DNA of 59,225 bases from Aquimarina agarilytica ZC1 (GCF_000255455.1 NZ_JH621264.1:11289-70513), one strand, 5' to 3'; positions 18,503 to 29,163 are shown, counted from the stretch's first letter. Notes: a model not told the origin generated them from the letters alone. Numbers and translations are program-made.

Positions 18503-21500
18503 ATGAAATCAACATATTTATTAGGTATTGGTGCTCTTTTTTTATTCGGTTGTATGACTGACAAAAAAAAAGAAGCAGTTTTGTTATTCTCGACTTTAGA
18601 GGCAAAAGAAACAGGGATTCATTTTTCAAATGATATTACCGAGGATTATAATAATTTTTTTGGCGTATATAATTATGCATATAACGGAGGGGGAGTAGCT
18701 GTAGGAGATATAAATAATGATGGGCTCTCGGATATTTATTTTACAGGAAATCAAGTTGAAGATAAACTGTATTTAAACAAAGGAGGTTTTGTATTTGAAG
18801 ATATTACACAAAAAGCCGGAATCAAAAATAAAACTTCGTGGCATAATGGAGTGGTAATGGCCGATGTGAATGCCGATGGCTTACTTGATATTTACATTTG
18901 TAAAGGGGGGTGGAAAGATGATGAAAAGCAGCGAGCAAATTTGTTATATATAAATAAAGGCGATGGGCAATTCGAGGAAAAGGCACAGGAATATCATATA
19001 GCAGATGCTGGATTTTCAATGATGGCTAGTTTTTTTGATGCAGATAATGATAATGATCTGGATTTATATGTAATGAATAGGCCCGCTAATTTTTTTATTG
19101 GCTTTGAGCAGGTGTTAGCGGGGCGCGAAAATACATTTCCAAATTACAGAGACAAATTATATATAAATAACAATAATCAGTTTACAGAACAATCAGAATT
19201 AAACGGAATAACTAAAAATTTTGGGCATGGATTAGGCGTAGTTACTAGTGACCTTGATAATGACGGGAATATTGATATTTATGTGGCTAATGATTACAAT
19301 GAAAATGATTACTTATATAAAAATAAGGGAAAAGGAGTTTTCGAAGAATCAATAAGGGAACATACAAACCATGTAGCATATTATGGTATGGGGGTTGATG
19401 TTTTTGATGTGAATAATGATGGTTTGGAAGATATTTTTGAGCTTGATATGTCCCCAGAAGATTATTACAGGTCAAAAGTAAATATGCCATCCATGCAAGT
19501 GGATGCTTACGCAAAGGCGTTAAAGTCGGGAATACATAGGCAGAGCATGCATAATGTATTACAGCTCAATTCGGCATCAGGCTTTTTTTCAGAAATAGGG
19601 CAATTAGCAGGAGTGGCGCAAACCGATTGGAGTTGGAGTTGTTTGGGGGCAGATTTGGATAATGATGGATGGAGGGATGTATTAGTAACTAATGGTTACA
19701 AAAGAGATATTTGGAATAAAGATGTAAAAAAAGAATTTGATGCTTATACTTCAGATCCAAGTACAGCTACAAAGCCTAAAGCACAAATTATAAGTGAAAT
19801 TGTAAATCTATATCCCTCAGAAAAACTATCCAATTATGCATTTAAAAATAATGGAGACTTAAGTTTTGATAGGTCAGCTAAAAAATGGGGTTTGGCTACA
19901 CCAAGTTTTTCTAACGGAATGGCTACAGCTGATTTGGATAATGATGGGGATTTAGATATTGTAATAAATAATATAGATGACAAAGCTTTTGTATACAAAA
20001 ATAATTCAGAAACAGCTTCAAATAATTTTTTAAGAATAAAGTTAAAAGGCCCTAAAAAGAATCCTTTCGGATTGGGTGCTAAGGCAACTATTTTCTATAA
20101 CAATAAAAAACAGTATCAAGAATTTAAAACAGTTAGAGGTTACTTGTCTAGTGTGGAGCCTATTATTCATTTTGGTTTAGGTGTTGCTCAAAAAATAGAT
20201 TCACTATTGGTAAAATGGCCCGATGGAAAAAGTCAATTAGTACATCAAGTAGGAGCGAATAGGCAACTGGATATTTTTTATAAGGAAGCAATTTTTAGAA
20301 AATCAAAAAAAGCATCTAAAGATCAAATTTTTAAAGAATTATCCAGTGAGCATTTAGGAATTGATTACAAACATGCAGAAAATGATTATGATGATTATAA
20401 CAAGCAAATTTTATTACCCCATAAACTTTCGGAAGAAGGGCCAGTGATAAAAGTAGCAGATGTAAATGGAGATGGGTTGGATGACTTTTTTGCGGGAGGA
20501 GCAATGGGGCAATCAGGAGTTTTATTTATTCAGAATCAAAAAGGGATATTTGAAAAAAAAGAACAATTAGCCTTTGACTTGGATAAACATCATGAAGATG
20601 TAAGCGCTACTTTTTTTGATGTTGATGGAGATAATGATAGGGATTTGTATATAGTAAGTGGAGGTAATGAAGAGGAAGTGAGGAGTGAATTTTATAGAGA
20701 CAGGTTGTATATAAATAGCGGCAAAGGGGTATTTAGGAAGTCTGAATTTGAAATACCAATAAGATCAAGTGGATCTTGTGTAATTCCTTTTGATATGGAT
20801 AAAGATGGTGATTTGGATTTGTTAGTAGGGGGGCGTCATGTGCCAGGGAAGTATCCAAGTGCGCCTGAAAGTTATATTTTAGAGAATACAAATTCTCGAT
20901 TCGTTGATGTAACAGATAAAATAGCACCCGAACTAAAAAAGTTAGGTATGGTGACTGATGCTGCTGTGGTTGATTTGAATAATGATGGTGAAAATGAATT
21001 GATTTTAGTTGGAGAATGGATGCCAATAACAGTTTTTGCAAATGAAGAAGGTGTATTCAAAAATAAGACAAGTGAATTTGGTTTTGAACATACACAAGGT
21101 TGGTGGAATTGTATTGAGGTTAATGACTTTGATAAAGATGGGGATTTGGACTTTTTTGTGGGGAATTTAGGTTTGAATTATAAATTTAAAGCATCACAGG
21201 AAAAGCCATTTGGAGTGGTGGCTTCTGATTATGATAAAAATGGAACTTTTGATGTTTTCTTGACTAAAAAAATAAATAATAAAACAGTTCCTGTCAGAGG
21301 TAAAGAATGTGCAACACAACAAATTCCAAGTTTGGCTCAAAAAATCCCCACATTTGCAGATTTTGCAAAAGCAGATATACAAACAATTTTAGGAGATAAT
21401 AAAGGGGAGGAGTTACAAGTGAACATGTTTGAAAGTGTATATGTGGAAAATAAAAGTGAAGCCAATAAATACGAAATAAGCCGCTTACCAACCGAAGCCC

Positions 21501-21805
21501 AATTCTCAACGGTGAATGATTTTTTAATAGCTGATTTTAATCAGGATGGTTATAATGAGGTGTTGTTAGCGGGTAATCGCTTTGGGGTGGAATTAGAAAC
21601 TACTCCGTCAGATGCTTCCCAAGGTTTAATGTTAAAAGCTAAAGCGACTATGAAAGGAGAATTTGATGTGCTGGATTCTAATAGTGGTTTTAGCGTGAGT
21701 GACAATGTAAAATCTTTAGAGGCTATAACTATTAATAAAAAAGGAGCGTCGGTTTTAATAGGTATTAATAATAGAAAAATGAAATTCTATTCATTTGAAA
21801 AATAG
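18503..21805 (+). CDS. FG-GAP/VCBS-repeat lipoprotein with ASPIC/UnbV domain
   Basis: The 1100-residue lipoprotein (Cys17 in LFLFGCMTDKK) carries about 14 Asp-rich calcium-binding loops of the type DxNxDGxxDI, for example DINNDGLSDIYF, DLDNDGDLDIVI and DMDKDGDLDLLV. These indicate two beta-propellers separated by an ASPIC/UnbV domain (about 510-595, with GLGAKATIFYNNK, HFGLG and VKWPDGKSQ). Proteins of this kind (CRTAC1-like) are often encoded in Bacteroidota glycan loci next to susCD and are thought to act at the cell surface. Its position between two susCD sets suggests a partner role for both. Catalysis is unknown. Confidence 0.85.
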   Translation: MKSTYLLGIGALFLFGCMTDKKKEAVLLFSTLEAKETGIHFSNDITEDYNNFFGVYNYAYNGGGVAVGDINNDGLSDIYFTGNQVEDKLYLNKGGFVFEDITQKAGIKNKTSWHNGVVMADVNADGLLDIYICKGGWKDDEKQRANLLYINKGDGQFEEKAQEYHIADAGFSMMASFFDADNDNDLDLYVMNRPANFFIGFEQVLAGRENTFPNYRDKLYINNNNQFTEQSELNGITKNFGHGLGVVTSDLDNDGNIDIYVANDYNENDYLYKNKGKGVFEESIREHTNHVAYYGMGVDVFDVNNDGLEDIFELDMSPEDYYRSKVNMPSMQVDAYAKALKSGIHRQSMHNVLQLNSASGFFSEIGQLAGVAQTDWSWSCLGADLDNDGWRDVLVTNGYKRDIWNKDVKKEFDAYTSDPSTATKPKAQIISEIVNLYPSEKLSNYAFKNNGDLSFDRSAKKWGLATPSFSNGMATADLDNDGDLDIVINNIDDKAFVYKNNSETASNNFLRIKLKGPKKNPFGLGAKATIFYNNKKQYQEFKTVRGYLSSVEPIIHFGLGVAQKIDSLLVKWPDGKSQLVHQVGANRQLDIFYKEAIFRKSKKASKDQIFKELSSEHLGIDYKHAENDYDDYNKQILLPHKLSEEGPVIKVADVNGDGLDDFFAGGAMGQSGVLFIQNQKGIFEKKEQLAFDLDKHHEDVSATFFDVDGDNDRDLYIVSGGNEEEVRSEFYRDRLYINSGKGVFRKSEFEIPIRSSGSCVIPFDMDKDGDLDLLVGGRHVPGKYPSAPESYILENTNSRFVDVTDKIAPELKKLGMVTDAAVVDLNNDGENELILVGEWMPITVFANEEGVFKNKTSEFGFEHTQGWWNCIEVNDFDKDGDLDFFVGNLGLNYKFKASQEKPFGVVASDYDKNGTFDVFLTKKINNKTVPVRGKECATQQIPSLAQKIPTFADFAKADIQTILGDNKGEELQVNMFESVYVENKSEANKYEISRLPTEAQFSTVNDFLIADFNQDGYNEVLLAGNRFGVELETTPSDASQGLMLKAKATMKGEFDVLDSNSGFSVSDNVKSLEAITINKKGASVLIGINNRKMKFYSFEK

Positions 21806-21955
21806 GTAGTAATGCTATTTTTGTGATTGTTCAAAAATATTTTAACGAAATTGTTATAGTCATTTATTGTTTTGTAGGAAAATTAAGTTTGTGTAGTTGA
21901 GGGAGTTATTGTTGAAAAGATGTTAATATCTATGTAATGCAGTAGCCAATATAAG

Positions 21956-21988
21956 TGATGTTTTTTTAATATTAACATCATTTTTTTT
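21956..21988 (+). terminator. Intrinsic terminator after the FG-GAP gene
   Basis: TGATGTT (21956-21962) pairs with AACATCA (21974-21980), followed by eight T. The stem is AT-rich, so efficiency is uncertain. The second susC starts 60 bp further on. Confidence 0.5.
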
Positions 21989-22006
21989 GAAATAGTCTTA
22001 TTAAAT

Positions 22007-22047
22007 GTTTAGTTTCGTGTCTTACGAATTAAATTTTTAAACTAAAC
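22007..22047 (+). promoter_or_regulatory. Inverted repeat and possible promoter before the second susC
   Basis: GTTTAGTTT (22007-22015) and AAACTAAAC (22039-22047) form a perfect 9-bp inverted repeat that ends one base before the ATG. TAGTTTCG at 22010-22017 is one base off the Bacteroidota -7 box. The repeat could be an operator or an mRNA hairpin next to the start codon. Confidence 0.4.
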
Positions 22048-22048
22048 T

Positions 22049-25000
22049 ATGAAAAACAACTTTCGATTAGTTAGTCTGTTAAAAACCATACTGTTTACCT
22101 CAATTATGTTATTGAGTTTCGGTTTTGTTTCGGCTCAGACTAAAACGATTTCAGGAACGGTTACCGCCGAGGGTATACCTTTGCCTGGCGTGAGTGTAAC
22201 TATTAAAGGCAAATCCGTGGGGGCGGTAACAGATTTTGATGGGTTATATGCCATCGAAGCAGAAGAAAGTGATGTGTTGCAGTTTTTGTATGTAGGCTAT
22301 GTAACTCAGGAAGTAAAAGTAACTGATAACACAACGGTTGACGTGTCTCTTGTCGAGGATGTTAATAATCTTTCTGAGATTGTTGTAGTTGGTTATGGTA
22401 CATTGGAAAAGAAAGAACTAACAGGTTCGCAAGTTTCGTTAAAATCTGAGGATATAAACAAGGTGCAAGCCGTTTCTTTTGAAGAAGCTTTACAAGGTAA
22501 GGCGGCAGGAGTTCAAATTACAACTTCACAAGGTGGACCTGGTGATGCAGCAACAATACAAATTCGAGGTGCTACTTCTATTAATGCAAGTAGTGCGCCT
22601 CTATATGTTGTAGATGGGGTTGAGATAGATGGTGATCCTATAGGTGTGGGAGGAAGCGATGAAACAGGCGCTGCGCAATCAAGTCCTTTATCTACTATTG
22701 ATCCAAATAATATTGAATCGATTGAAATTTTAAAAGATGCGAGTGCAACTTCAATTTATGGTTCAAGAGGTGCTAATGGTGTTGTTATTATACAGACCAA
22801 AACAGGTAAATCGAATACTGGATTGACATTTGATTTTAATGCGAGTACAGGAGTTCAGACAATTTCTAAGCATATTGATTTGTTAGGAGCTCAGGAGTAT
22901 GTTGATTATTTTAGAGAAGCGTTTCCTTTTGATCCAACAAATAGAGATACTCGTTTTCAGCAAACAGCTTTTAGGGATAATAATGGAAGAGATTTAGCAT
23001 TGGATGCTGTAGGTCCAGATGGTTTACGTCGTTTTAATGTGAGGGATTTTAGAGATGAGATATTTAGAGAAGCTATTGTTAATAAGTATAGTATTTCAGC
23101 AAGACAGGGTAGTTCTGATTTTTGGTTTAGTGGTAGTTTAAGTTATACTGATCAAGAAGGGATTGTTAAAAATACTGATTACAAGAGAATTCAGTCAAAC
23201 GTTAATGTTGGTGGAAATGTGAATTCGAGATTACAGGTTGGATTTCAGGTGAATGGAGGTAGAGCAGATAGATCCGGAATTGTTTCGGCAACACCAGATG
23301 CTTCTGGTACAGGTGGTGCTTTTGGTGTGATTACTAATTTAGCCTTGGCTACACCAGTACAAGGTCGATTTGATACAGGTAGACAAGGTGAAGGAGCGAG
23401 TGGGGTACAAAGAGATGAAACTGGTTTTGTAACAAGAGCTAATGGAAGGTTTATTATTAATCCAGTATTACAAGTGAACAAAACGATTAATGAAGGAGAA
23501 GAATTATTTGGTTTTATTTCAACTTATTTGGAATATAAATTAGTAGAAGGATTGAAATTCAAAAGTTCTCTTTCGTTTAATACCTACAATAATGATGGAA
23601 GAGTGTTTTTTCCAGGCTCATTTGGTTTAGGACAGTTTATAGGTGGAGGATTAGCAGTTCTTAATAAGTTTTCACAAGCTAGATATCAAAATAATAATAC
23701 GCTGACTTATGATAAATTATTAGGAGGAAAGCATAAAATTGCTGCGGTTTTAGGGTCGAGTATTATTAGAAGTGAAACAAGAATACAGACGACTAGATCG
23801 ACAAATTTTGCAAGTGATTCTGTTAATTTAGATGCTTTAGCTGCTGGAGTTAATTTTGAGGCGACAAGCGATAGACAAGAGAATGGTTTGTTAGGAATTT
23901 TCGCTCGTTTTAATTATTCTTTTGATAAAAGATATGTTATAAGTGCTGCGGCTAGGGGAGATAAGTCATCACGATTTTTTCCTGGATCAACACAGTGGGG
24001 ATTCTTTCCTTCAGTTGGTTTGACTTGGAATGCATCTGAAGAGTCTTTCTTTGATAATGTAGGGTTTTTGAGTAATCTAAGATTTAAAGCAAGTGTAGGC
24101 CAAACTGGAAATGATAAAATTGGAGTTTTTCAATCAAGAACTTCTTATAATATTGATAGGGATTTGTTTTTCAGAGGAAATCCTAATTCCATCAATGCTG
24201 CAAGTGTAAGAAATGGAAGTAGAGCGAATGGTTTTTTCTTGGGAAGAGTTTCGAATCCTGATTTAACATGGGAAACTACAACGCAATATGATTTAGGAGG
24301 AGAGATAGGTTTGTTTAATAATAGATTGAATATAGGTGTAGATTGGTTTCTTAAAAATACAACAGATTTATTGTTAGAAAAGCCTACTGCGAGCCAAGCA
24401 GGATTTCCTTTTGTGTTAGAAAACGCAGGTGAAGTAGAAAATACTGGGTATGAATTTTCTTTGAGTAGTGTTAATGTAGATACAGGAGATTTTAGATGGA
24501 GTACAAATTTTAATATAAGTTTTATTCAGAATGAGGTGGTGTCATTAGGTGGAGTTAGAGATGAATTTTTAGTTTCTTCATCTGCGTTTAGAACAGTTTC
24601 AAATGATTTTATAGTTAGAGAAGGATCTCCTTTAAATTCTATTTATGGTTTTGTTAGTGATGGAGTTTATCAATACAGTGATTTTGAGGAATTTGAAGAT
24701 TTGACTCCAGAACAGTCTGCAAATCTATATAGAACTAATACAAAGGATGGTACGGGTAATTTGTTAGTATTTGGGGGTGATTTTACTATAGATGGAGTTA
24801 ATTACACACTAAAGGATGGAGTTGCTTCAGCTGGAGCAAAAAACAGACCAGGACAGCAAAAGTTAAAAGATCTAAATGAAGATGGTAGAATAGATGAGTC
24901 TGATCTAACAATTATAGGTGATGCTAATCCAGATCATTTTGGTGGAATTACTAATAATTTTAAATACAAATCATGGGATTTATCAGTGGCATTGAATTGG

Positions 25001-25435
25001 AAGTATGGAAATGATATCTACAATAAAAATCTTCTTCCTGGTTTTAATACTAATCAATTTGCTAATAAGTACGGTGTTGCAAGAGAACGTTGGACTCCTA
25101 GTAATACAGAAACCCGTGTGCATAGTTTAAGAGGTCGTTTAAGACAAGAGGGATTTGCAACGGTATCTGATTATATAGAAGATGGTTCTTTTTTGAGATT
25201 GCAAAACATTAGTTTAGGATATAATTTACCATTAGAAGCCGTAAAAAATATAGGTTTATCTAGTTTACGTATATATGGAGCTGCAGACAATTTACATGTA
25301 TGGAGTGATTACTCAGGTTACGATCCTGATGTGAGTGTATCTAGAGGTACTAACTCAGGATTAACACAAGGAGTTGACTTTGATGCTTATCCAAAAGCAA
25401 GAACTTTTAGAATCGGAATTAAAGGGACATTTTAA
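22049..25435 (+). CDS. SusC/RagA-type TonB-linked outer-membrane transporter (second set)
   Basis: The 1128-residue protein has a signal peptide (ending FGFVSAQ), a carboxypeptidase-regulatory-like domain with GAVTDFDGLYAI, the IVVVGYGTLEKKELTG segment and a plug ending NNIESIEILKDASATSIYG. A large barrel follows. It differs clearly from the first SusC in the plug and barrel, so it is a separate transporter rather than a recent tandem copy. Its SusD partner begins 8 bp downstream. Confidence 0.96.
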   Translation: MKNNFRLVSLLKTILFTSIMLLSFGFVSAQTKTISGTVTAEGIPLPGVSVTIKGKSVGAVTDFDGLYAIEAEESDVLQFLYVGYVTQEVKVTDNTTVDVSLVEDVNNLSEIVVVGYGTLEKKELTGSQVSLKSEDINKVQAVSFEEALQGKAAGVQITTSQGGPGDAATIQIRGATSINASSAPLYVVDGVEIDGDPIGVGGSDETGAAQSSPLSTIDPNNIESIEILKDASATSIYGSRGANGVVIIQTKTGKSNTGLTFDFNASTGVQTISKHIDLLGAQEYVDYFREAFPFDPTNRDTRFQQTAFRDNNGRDLALDAVGPDGLRRFNVRDFRDEIFREAIVNKYSISARQGSSDFWFSGSLSYTDQEGIVKNTDYKRIQSNVNVGGNVNSRLQVGFQVNGGRADRSGIVSATPDASGTGGAFGVITNLALATPVQGRFDTGRQGEGASGVQRDETGFVTRANGRFIINPVLQVNKTINEGEELFGFISTYLEYKLVEGLKFKSSLSFNTYNNDGRVFFPGSFGLGQFIGGGLAVLNKFSQARYQNNNTLTYDKLLGGKHKIAAVLGSSIIRSETRIQTTRSTNFASDSVNLDALAAGVNFEATSDRQENGLLGIFARFNYSFDKRYVISAAARGDKSSRFFPGSTQWGFFPSVGLTWNASEESFFDNVGFLSNLRFKASVGQTGNDKIGVFQSRTSYNIDRDLFFRGNPNSINAASVRNGSRANGFFLGRVSNPDLTWETTTQYDLGGEIGLFNNRLNIGVDWFLKNTTDLLLEKPTASQAGFPFVLENAGEVENTGYEFSLSSVNVDTGDFRWSTNFNISFIQNEVVSLGGVRDEFLVSSSAFRTVSNDFIVREGSPLNSIYGFVSDGVYQYSDFEEFEDLTPEQSANLYRTNTKDGTGNLLVFGGDFTIDGVNYTLKDGVASAGAKNRPGQQKLKDLNEDGRIDESDLTIIGDANPDHFGGITNNFKYKSWDLSVALNWKYGNDIYNKNLLPGFNTNQFANKYGVARERWTPSNTETRVHSLRGRLRQEGFATVSDYIEDGSFLRLQNISLGYNLPLEAVKNIGLSSLRIYGAADNLHVWSDYSGYDPDVSVSRGTNSGLTQGVDFDAYPKARTFRIGIKGTF

Positions 25436-25443
25436 AAAAAAAA

Positions 25444-27417
25444 ATGATGAAAATAAATAAATTAATTACATGTATTAGTGGGGTTGTTTTAAGCATTACC
25501 ATGAATAGCTGTGATGATATTACATCTGAAAACAATACAACTTCAGCTTCATTTAGTACTTTCAATGAGTTAAAGACACAGAGGTTACCCGGTATATATG
25601 CATCATTAAGGTCTAATGCTTTATATAGGCAAGGGGGGCTATTAGGAACATGGTCAGACGTTGGAGTTGATACGCATAGTGGGACATTGTTTCCGGTTGA
25701 ATATAATCCTTTGTATTCATATGATTATGAAGCAGGTACACTTTTGATAGGGCAGACATGGACTGAGTTTTATATAGCCATCAAGCAGATAAATGCTTTT
25801 TTAGGACAAATAGATGAGTTTTCTCCGGAGTCGAAAGATGCTAATCCGGTAATTGCAGAAGCTTTGTTTTTAAGAGGAATGTTGTACTTCGATATGGTGA
25901 AAATTTGGGGTGATATTCCTATAATTCTTAGTAAGAATATTGATGAAAATACGGCACTTGATACAGTTAAATCTGATGCAAATGTAGCTAATAGTTCAGC
26001 AGAAGAGGTTTACTTGCAAATTATTAAAGATTTAGAATTTGCAATGAATAATGGGAATTCAAGAATTGGTTCCAGTGCAGATATAGCATCAAAAGAAGCT
26101 GCTCAAGCACTTTTGGGTAAGGTTTATTTACAGATGACTACCACAAAAGAATATGGTGGTGTAGAAGGAGGTATAGACGAAAATGGAAATCCTGTATCTA
26201 GATTAAAAAGATTTGAACAAGCTGAAGAATTATTTAGTGATATTATCAAAAGCGGTTCTTTTGTGCTTGAAGCTGAATATGCAGACGTTTTTGCCGATGA
26301 AACCAATAATGAAGTGATTTTTTCAGTAGGTTATGATGGTCCTAATAGTAATGTTGGAAGTGATTTTGGTGACTTTTTAGGGGAAGGAAACCTGAGAGAT
26401 GGAGGATCATTTGGAGCATATAGAGCTAATGTTAATTTTGCATTAGAATATTTAAGAAATGACCCAGGGTTTATAACAGATAATATACTTAATCCAGATA
26501 TGAATGGTAATGGCCTGCCTTTACCTTTTGTTGACAACGCAAATCAAGATAAGGTTTTTATGACTGCAGATGCATTAAACTTTGTTGATGAAGTAAGATT
26601 AATAGGTGTAGATAATTTTGTTTCAGATAAAAGATTCGTGCACAATATTGCTCGTAAAAATTTTGATGCTATAGCACAAGTTGCAAGAGGGACATCTGAA
26701 TCAAATCCCTTAAAAGATTTAACTGATAGAAATTTAGATACAAATAGATGGAGCCCGTTTAAATATATAAAACCATTACCTAATCCAAATCCAGGTGGTG
26801 ATGGAACTATTGATTTTCCTTTCTTAAGGTATGCTGATGTTTTATTAATGGAGGCGGAGGCGCTTGTTGCATTAGGTCAAGATGACAAAGCGAGAGAATA
26901 TGTAAATATGGTAATTTCTAGATCTTTAAATCAATTTAAATTAGAGAGAATCCCTGATTTAATTGATCCTGATAAAGGATCTGGAGATTCTGAAAATAGA
27001 ATTGTCTACACATTACCTACTAGTTCTGAAGCGGGTACTTCTAGAATAATTCTTGACAATGCAGTTACAAATAATAGAGTTCAAGTAGATAGAGATGCTT
27101 TTTTAGTGCCAGATACTATTATTGGTGATCAATTGTTAGATAGAATTCTATTAGAAAGGAATAAAGAACTTTGTTATGAAGGTAAGAGAAAAGATGATTT
27201 AATTAGAACGGGAAAATTAGAAGAGGTTATAAGTAAGTTACATGCTAACTCTGTAAATAGCGGTTCTGCGAATCAATTACCTGTGAGGGCAGCTTTTAAT
27301 TTAGAAAGGCATACACATTGGCCAATCCCTCAAGAGCAAATTTCACTGAATCCTAATTTAAAACAGAATTGTCTGTATGGCGGAGGAAATGCCACTGCAG
27401 GTTGTTTTGATTTATAA
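25444..27417 (+). CDS. SusD/RagB-type nutrient-binding lipoprotein (second set)
   Basis: The 657-residue lipoprotein (Cys in ITMNSCDDITSE, near residue 23) shows SusD features: EALFLRGMLYFDMVKIWGDIPI near 140-160, FLRYADVLLMEAEAL near 460, and RILLERNKELCYEGKRKDDLIR near 565-585. It is longer than usual for SusD, with several loop insertions. It should cap the preceding SusC. Tight spacing places it in a three-gene operon that ends at the terminator near 29200. Confidence 0.95.
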   Translation: MMKINKLITCISGVVLSITMNSCDDITSENNTTSASFSTFNELKTQRLPGIYASLRSNALYRQGGLLGTWSDVGVDTHSGTLFPVEYNPLYSYDYEAGTLLIGQTWTEFYIAIKQINAFLGQIDEFSPESKDANPVIAEALFLRGMLYFDMVKIWGDIPIILSKNIDENTALDTVKSDANVANSSAEEVYLQIIKDLEFAMNNGNSRIGSSADIASKEAAQALLGKVYLQMTTTKEYGGVEGGIDENGNPVSRLKRFEQAEELFSDIIKSGSFVLEAEYADVFADETNNEVIFSVGYDGPNSNVGSDFGDFLGEGNLRDGGSFGAYRANVNFALEYLRNDPGFITDNILNPDMNGNGLPLPFVDNANQDKVFMTADALNFVDEVRLIGVDNFVSDKRFVHNIARKNFDAIAQVARGTSESNPLKDLTDRNLDTNRWSPFKYIKPLPNPNPGGDGTIDFPFLRYADVLLMEAEALVALGQDDKAREYVNMVISRSLNQFKLERIPDLIDPDKGSGDSENRIVYTLPTSSEAGTSRIILDNAVTNNRVQVDRDAFLVPDTIIGDQLLDRILLERNKELCYEGKRKDDLIRTGKLEEVISKLHANSVNSGSANQLPVRAAFNLERHTHWPIPQEQISLNPNLKQNCLYGGGNATAGCFDL

Positions 27418-27429
27418 AATACTTATGTT

Positions 27430-29163
27430 ATGATAAAAATAGTTAGAAAATTAAGTGCCTTTTGTGTGCTAATAGGATTATTTATTGTTGGTTGTGAAGA
27501 GGCACCTTTAGATCAGACAGTTGGACCGGAAGGAAAAAACACTGTTATTAAAATTGAATTTGATCCAGATGATAATCCACAAAATACGATTACAATTGAT
27601 AGGAATTCTGGATTAGTTGATAATTCAGGATTGCCCGAGGTTGGTTTTGTCTATGTAGGTAATAAGGTATTTATATCGAGTGAGTCTTCTGATGAATTAG
27701 TAGCAAAAAGGGTTTGGAATATACCTCAGCCTAAAGATGAATCAGACCCTAGTTTAAATATTGAAGTTGTAACTCAAGAAGGTTCATTTGAACCTTTAGA
27801 TTATGTTTTTAATAGAGGAAATATAACAGTAAGTGGAAGAGAGGTTACAGGTTTTCCTATAATTTTGACGGAAACATTTAAAGATGGGACTGTTAAAAGA
27901 GCATTTAATCAAATTCAAATAAGAAATCGAGTGGTTTCTAAAATAAATTCACCTACCGAAGCTACAGTAAATCTACCTATAAGCGTTTCTGCAGGGAGTA
28001 TATCTGAGTTAGGGTTAACTCATGCAGATATTGATGGTGAAAACCAAGTTGTATTAGATTGGGACTTTGGTGGAGGATTTATTGTTGATGATAAGGGAGA
28101 TACTATTTTAGATGAATCAGGAAATCCCATAAGTAAAGTAAGTGTAATTAATGATATAGGAAGAAAATTTAATGTAGTATATCCTGTTACAGGTGTTGAA
28201 GAAACTATAAAGTTAGTTCTTAACAGAAACTATCCATTGAAAGATGTAGATATGTCATCATTAAAAGTTAATGTTTCTAGTTTGATTGTACCAGGACGTG
28301 TTGGTAAAGATCCTATTAAACTTTCTGCAGATGGTTCTGAGATTAATATAACATATGCAAAGCCTTTAGGGGATATTTCAGTGGTTAATAGTGATAATTT
28401 CAATGTGTCTATTGAAGCTGATGAAATTTCTAACTCAGAATTAAAGTCTATTGTCGAATCAATTAAAGTTGAAAATATTTCAATTAATCCTGATAATTCT
28501 AATGATATATTGTTGACTTTATCTGAAAGTATACCTTCAATAGTAATGGATAATGTTAAATTATCATATAATTCTATGGATTTAAAAACGGCAGATGGTG
28601 AATTTATAGTAAGTGCTTATGAAAATTCAGAGGTGTTTATGACAGGATCTAATATTGTTTCTAACTCCTTATTATCAAGTTTTGAGGATGGATGGAATAT
28701 TCAATATCCATGGGCGACGCAACTTGATAATTTTGAGATAAGTTCTGAGAAAAGTCTTACTGGAGAGAAAAGTGGTTTGTTTTCTACAACAGAAGCTTTA
28801 GGTGGTGATTTTGGCATACACAGACTGGCTGAAGACAATACTGCTGATGGTTTAGATTCTTTTGTAGGTCCAACAGAAGTAACTTATTTAGTATCATTTT
28901 GGGTATATCTCGATGATAGTTCGATTAGTACAGGAGTAGATTCCAAAGTTGGTTTTTTCTTTACAGGTTTAGACCCATGGGTTGGTTTTGATGAAGATTT
29001 AGCCGGATTAGAAAAGAATAAATGGGTTTTAGTTTCAAAAGAATTAAAAGTAGATGGGCCTGGTCCTTCTGGTAAATTTGTGCCAGTTATTAGAGAACGT
29101 AATGGGGCAGCAAAACTTTTTATTGATGCTTTAGATATTAGAGTAGTAGACGACGGAAGATAA
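27430..29163 (+). CDS. Surface glycan-binding lipoprotein (SusE-position, second set)
   Basis: The 577-residue lipoprotein (Cys in LFIVGCEEAPL) is encoded 12 bp after the second susD. The N-terminal half has Ig/PKD-like segments, including LDWDFGGGF near residue 213. The C-terminal module (about 415-577, with SLLSSFEDGWNI and LFIDALDIRVV) resembles a carbohydrate-binding beta-sandwich. Architecture and operon place match the protein at 16954-18447, although sequence similarity looks low. A surface glycan-binding role is inferred. Confidence 0.68.
   Translation: MIKIVRKLSAFCVLIGLFIVGCEEAPLDQTVGPEGKNTVIKIEFDPDDNPQNTITIDRNSGLVDNSGLPEVGFVYVGNKVFISSESSDELVAKRVWNIPQPKDESDPSLNIEVVTQEGSFEPLDYVFNRGNITVSGREVTGFPIILTETFKDGTVKRAFNQIQIRNRVVSKINSPTEATVNLPISVSAGSISELGLTHADIDGENQVVLDWDFGGGFIVDDKGDTILDESGNPISKVSVINDIGRKFNVVYPVTGVEETIKLVLNRNYPLKDVDMSSLKVNVSSLIVPGRVGKDPIKLSADGSEINITYAKPLGDISVVNSDNFNVSIEADEISNSELKSIVESIKVENISINPDNSNDILLTLSESIPSIVMDNVKLSYNSMDLKTADGEFIVSAYENSEVFMTGSNIVSNSLLSSFEDGWNIQYPWATQLDNFEISSEKSLTGEKSGLFSTTEALGGDFGIHRLAEDNTADGLDSFVGPTEVTYLVSFWVYLDDSSISTGVDSKVGFFFTGLDPWVGFDEDLAGLEKNKWVLVSKELKVDGPGPSGKFVPVIRERNGAAKLFIDALDIRVVDDGR

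Noticed and set aside
11853..29163. Recent tandem duplication of a susCD operon
   Set aside because: The SusC, SusD and third proteins of the two sets differ throughout in length and sequence, so they are distinct systems placed side by side.
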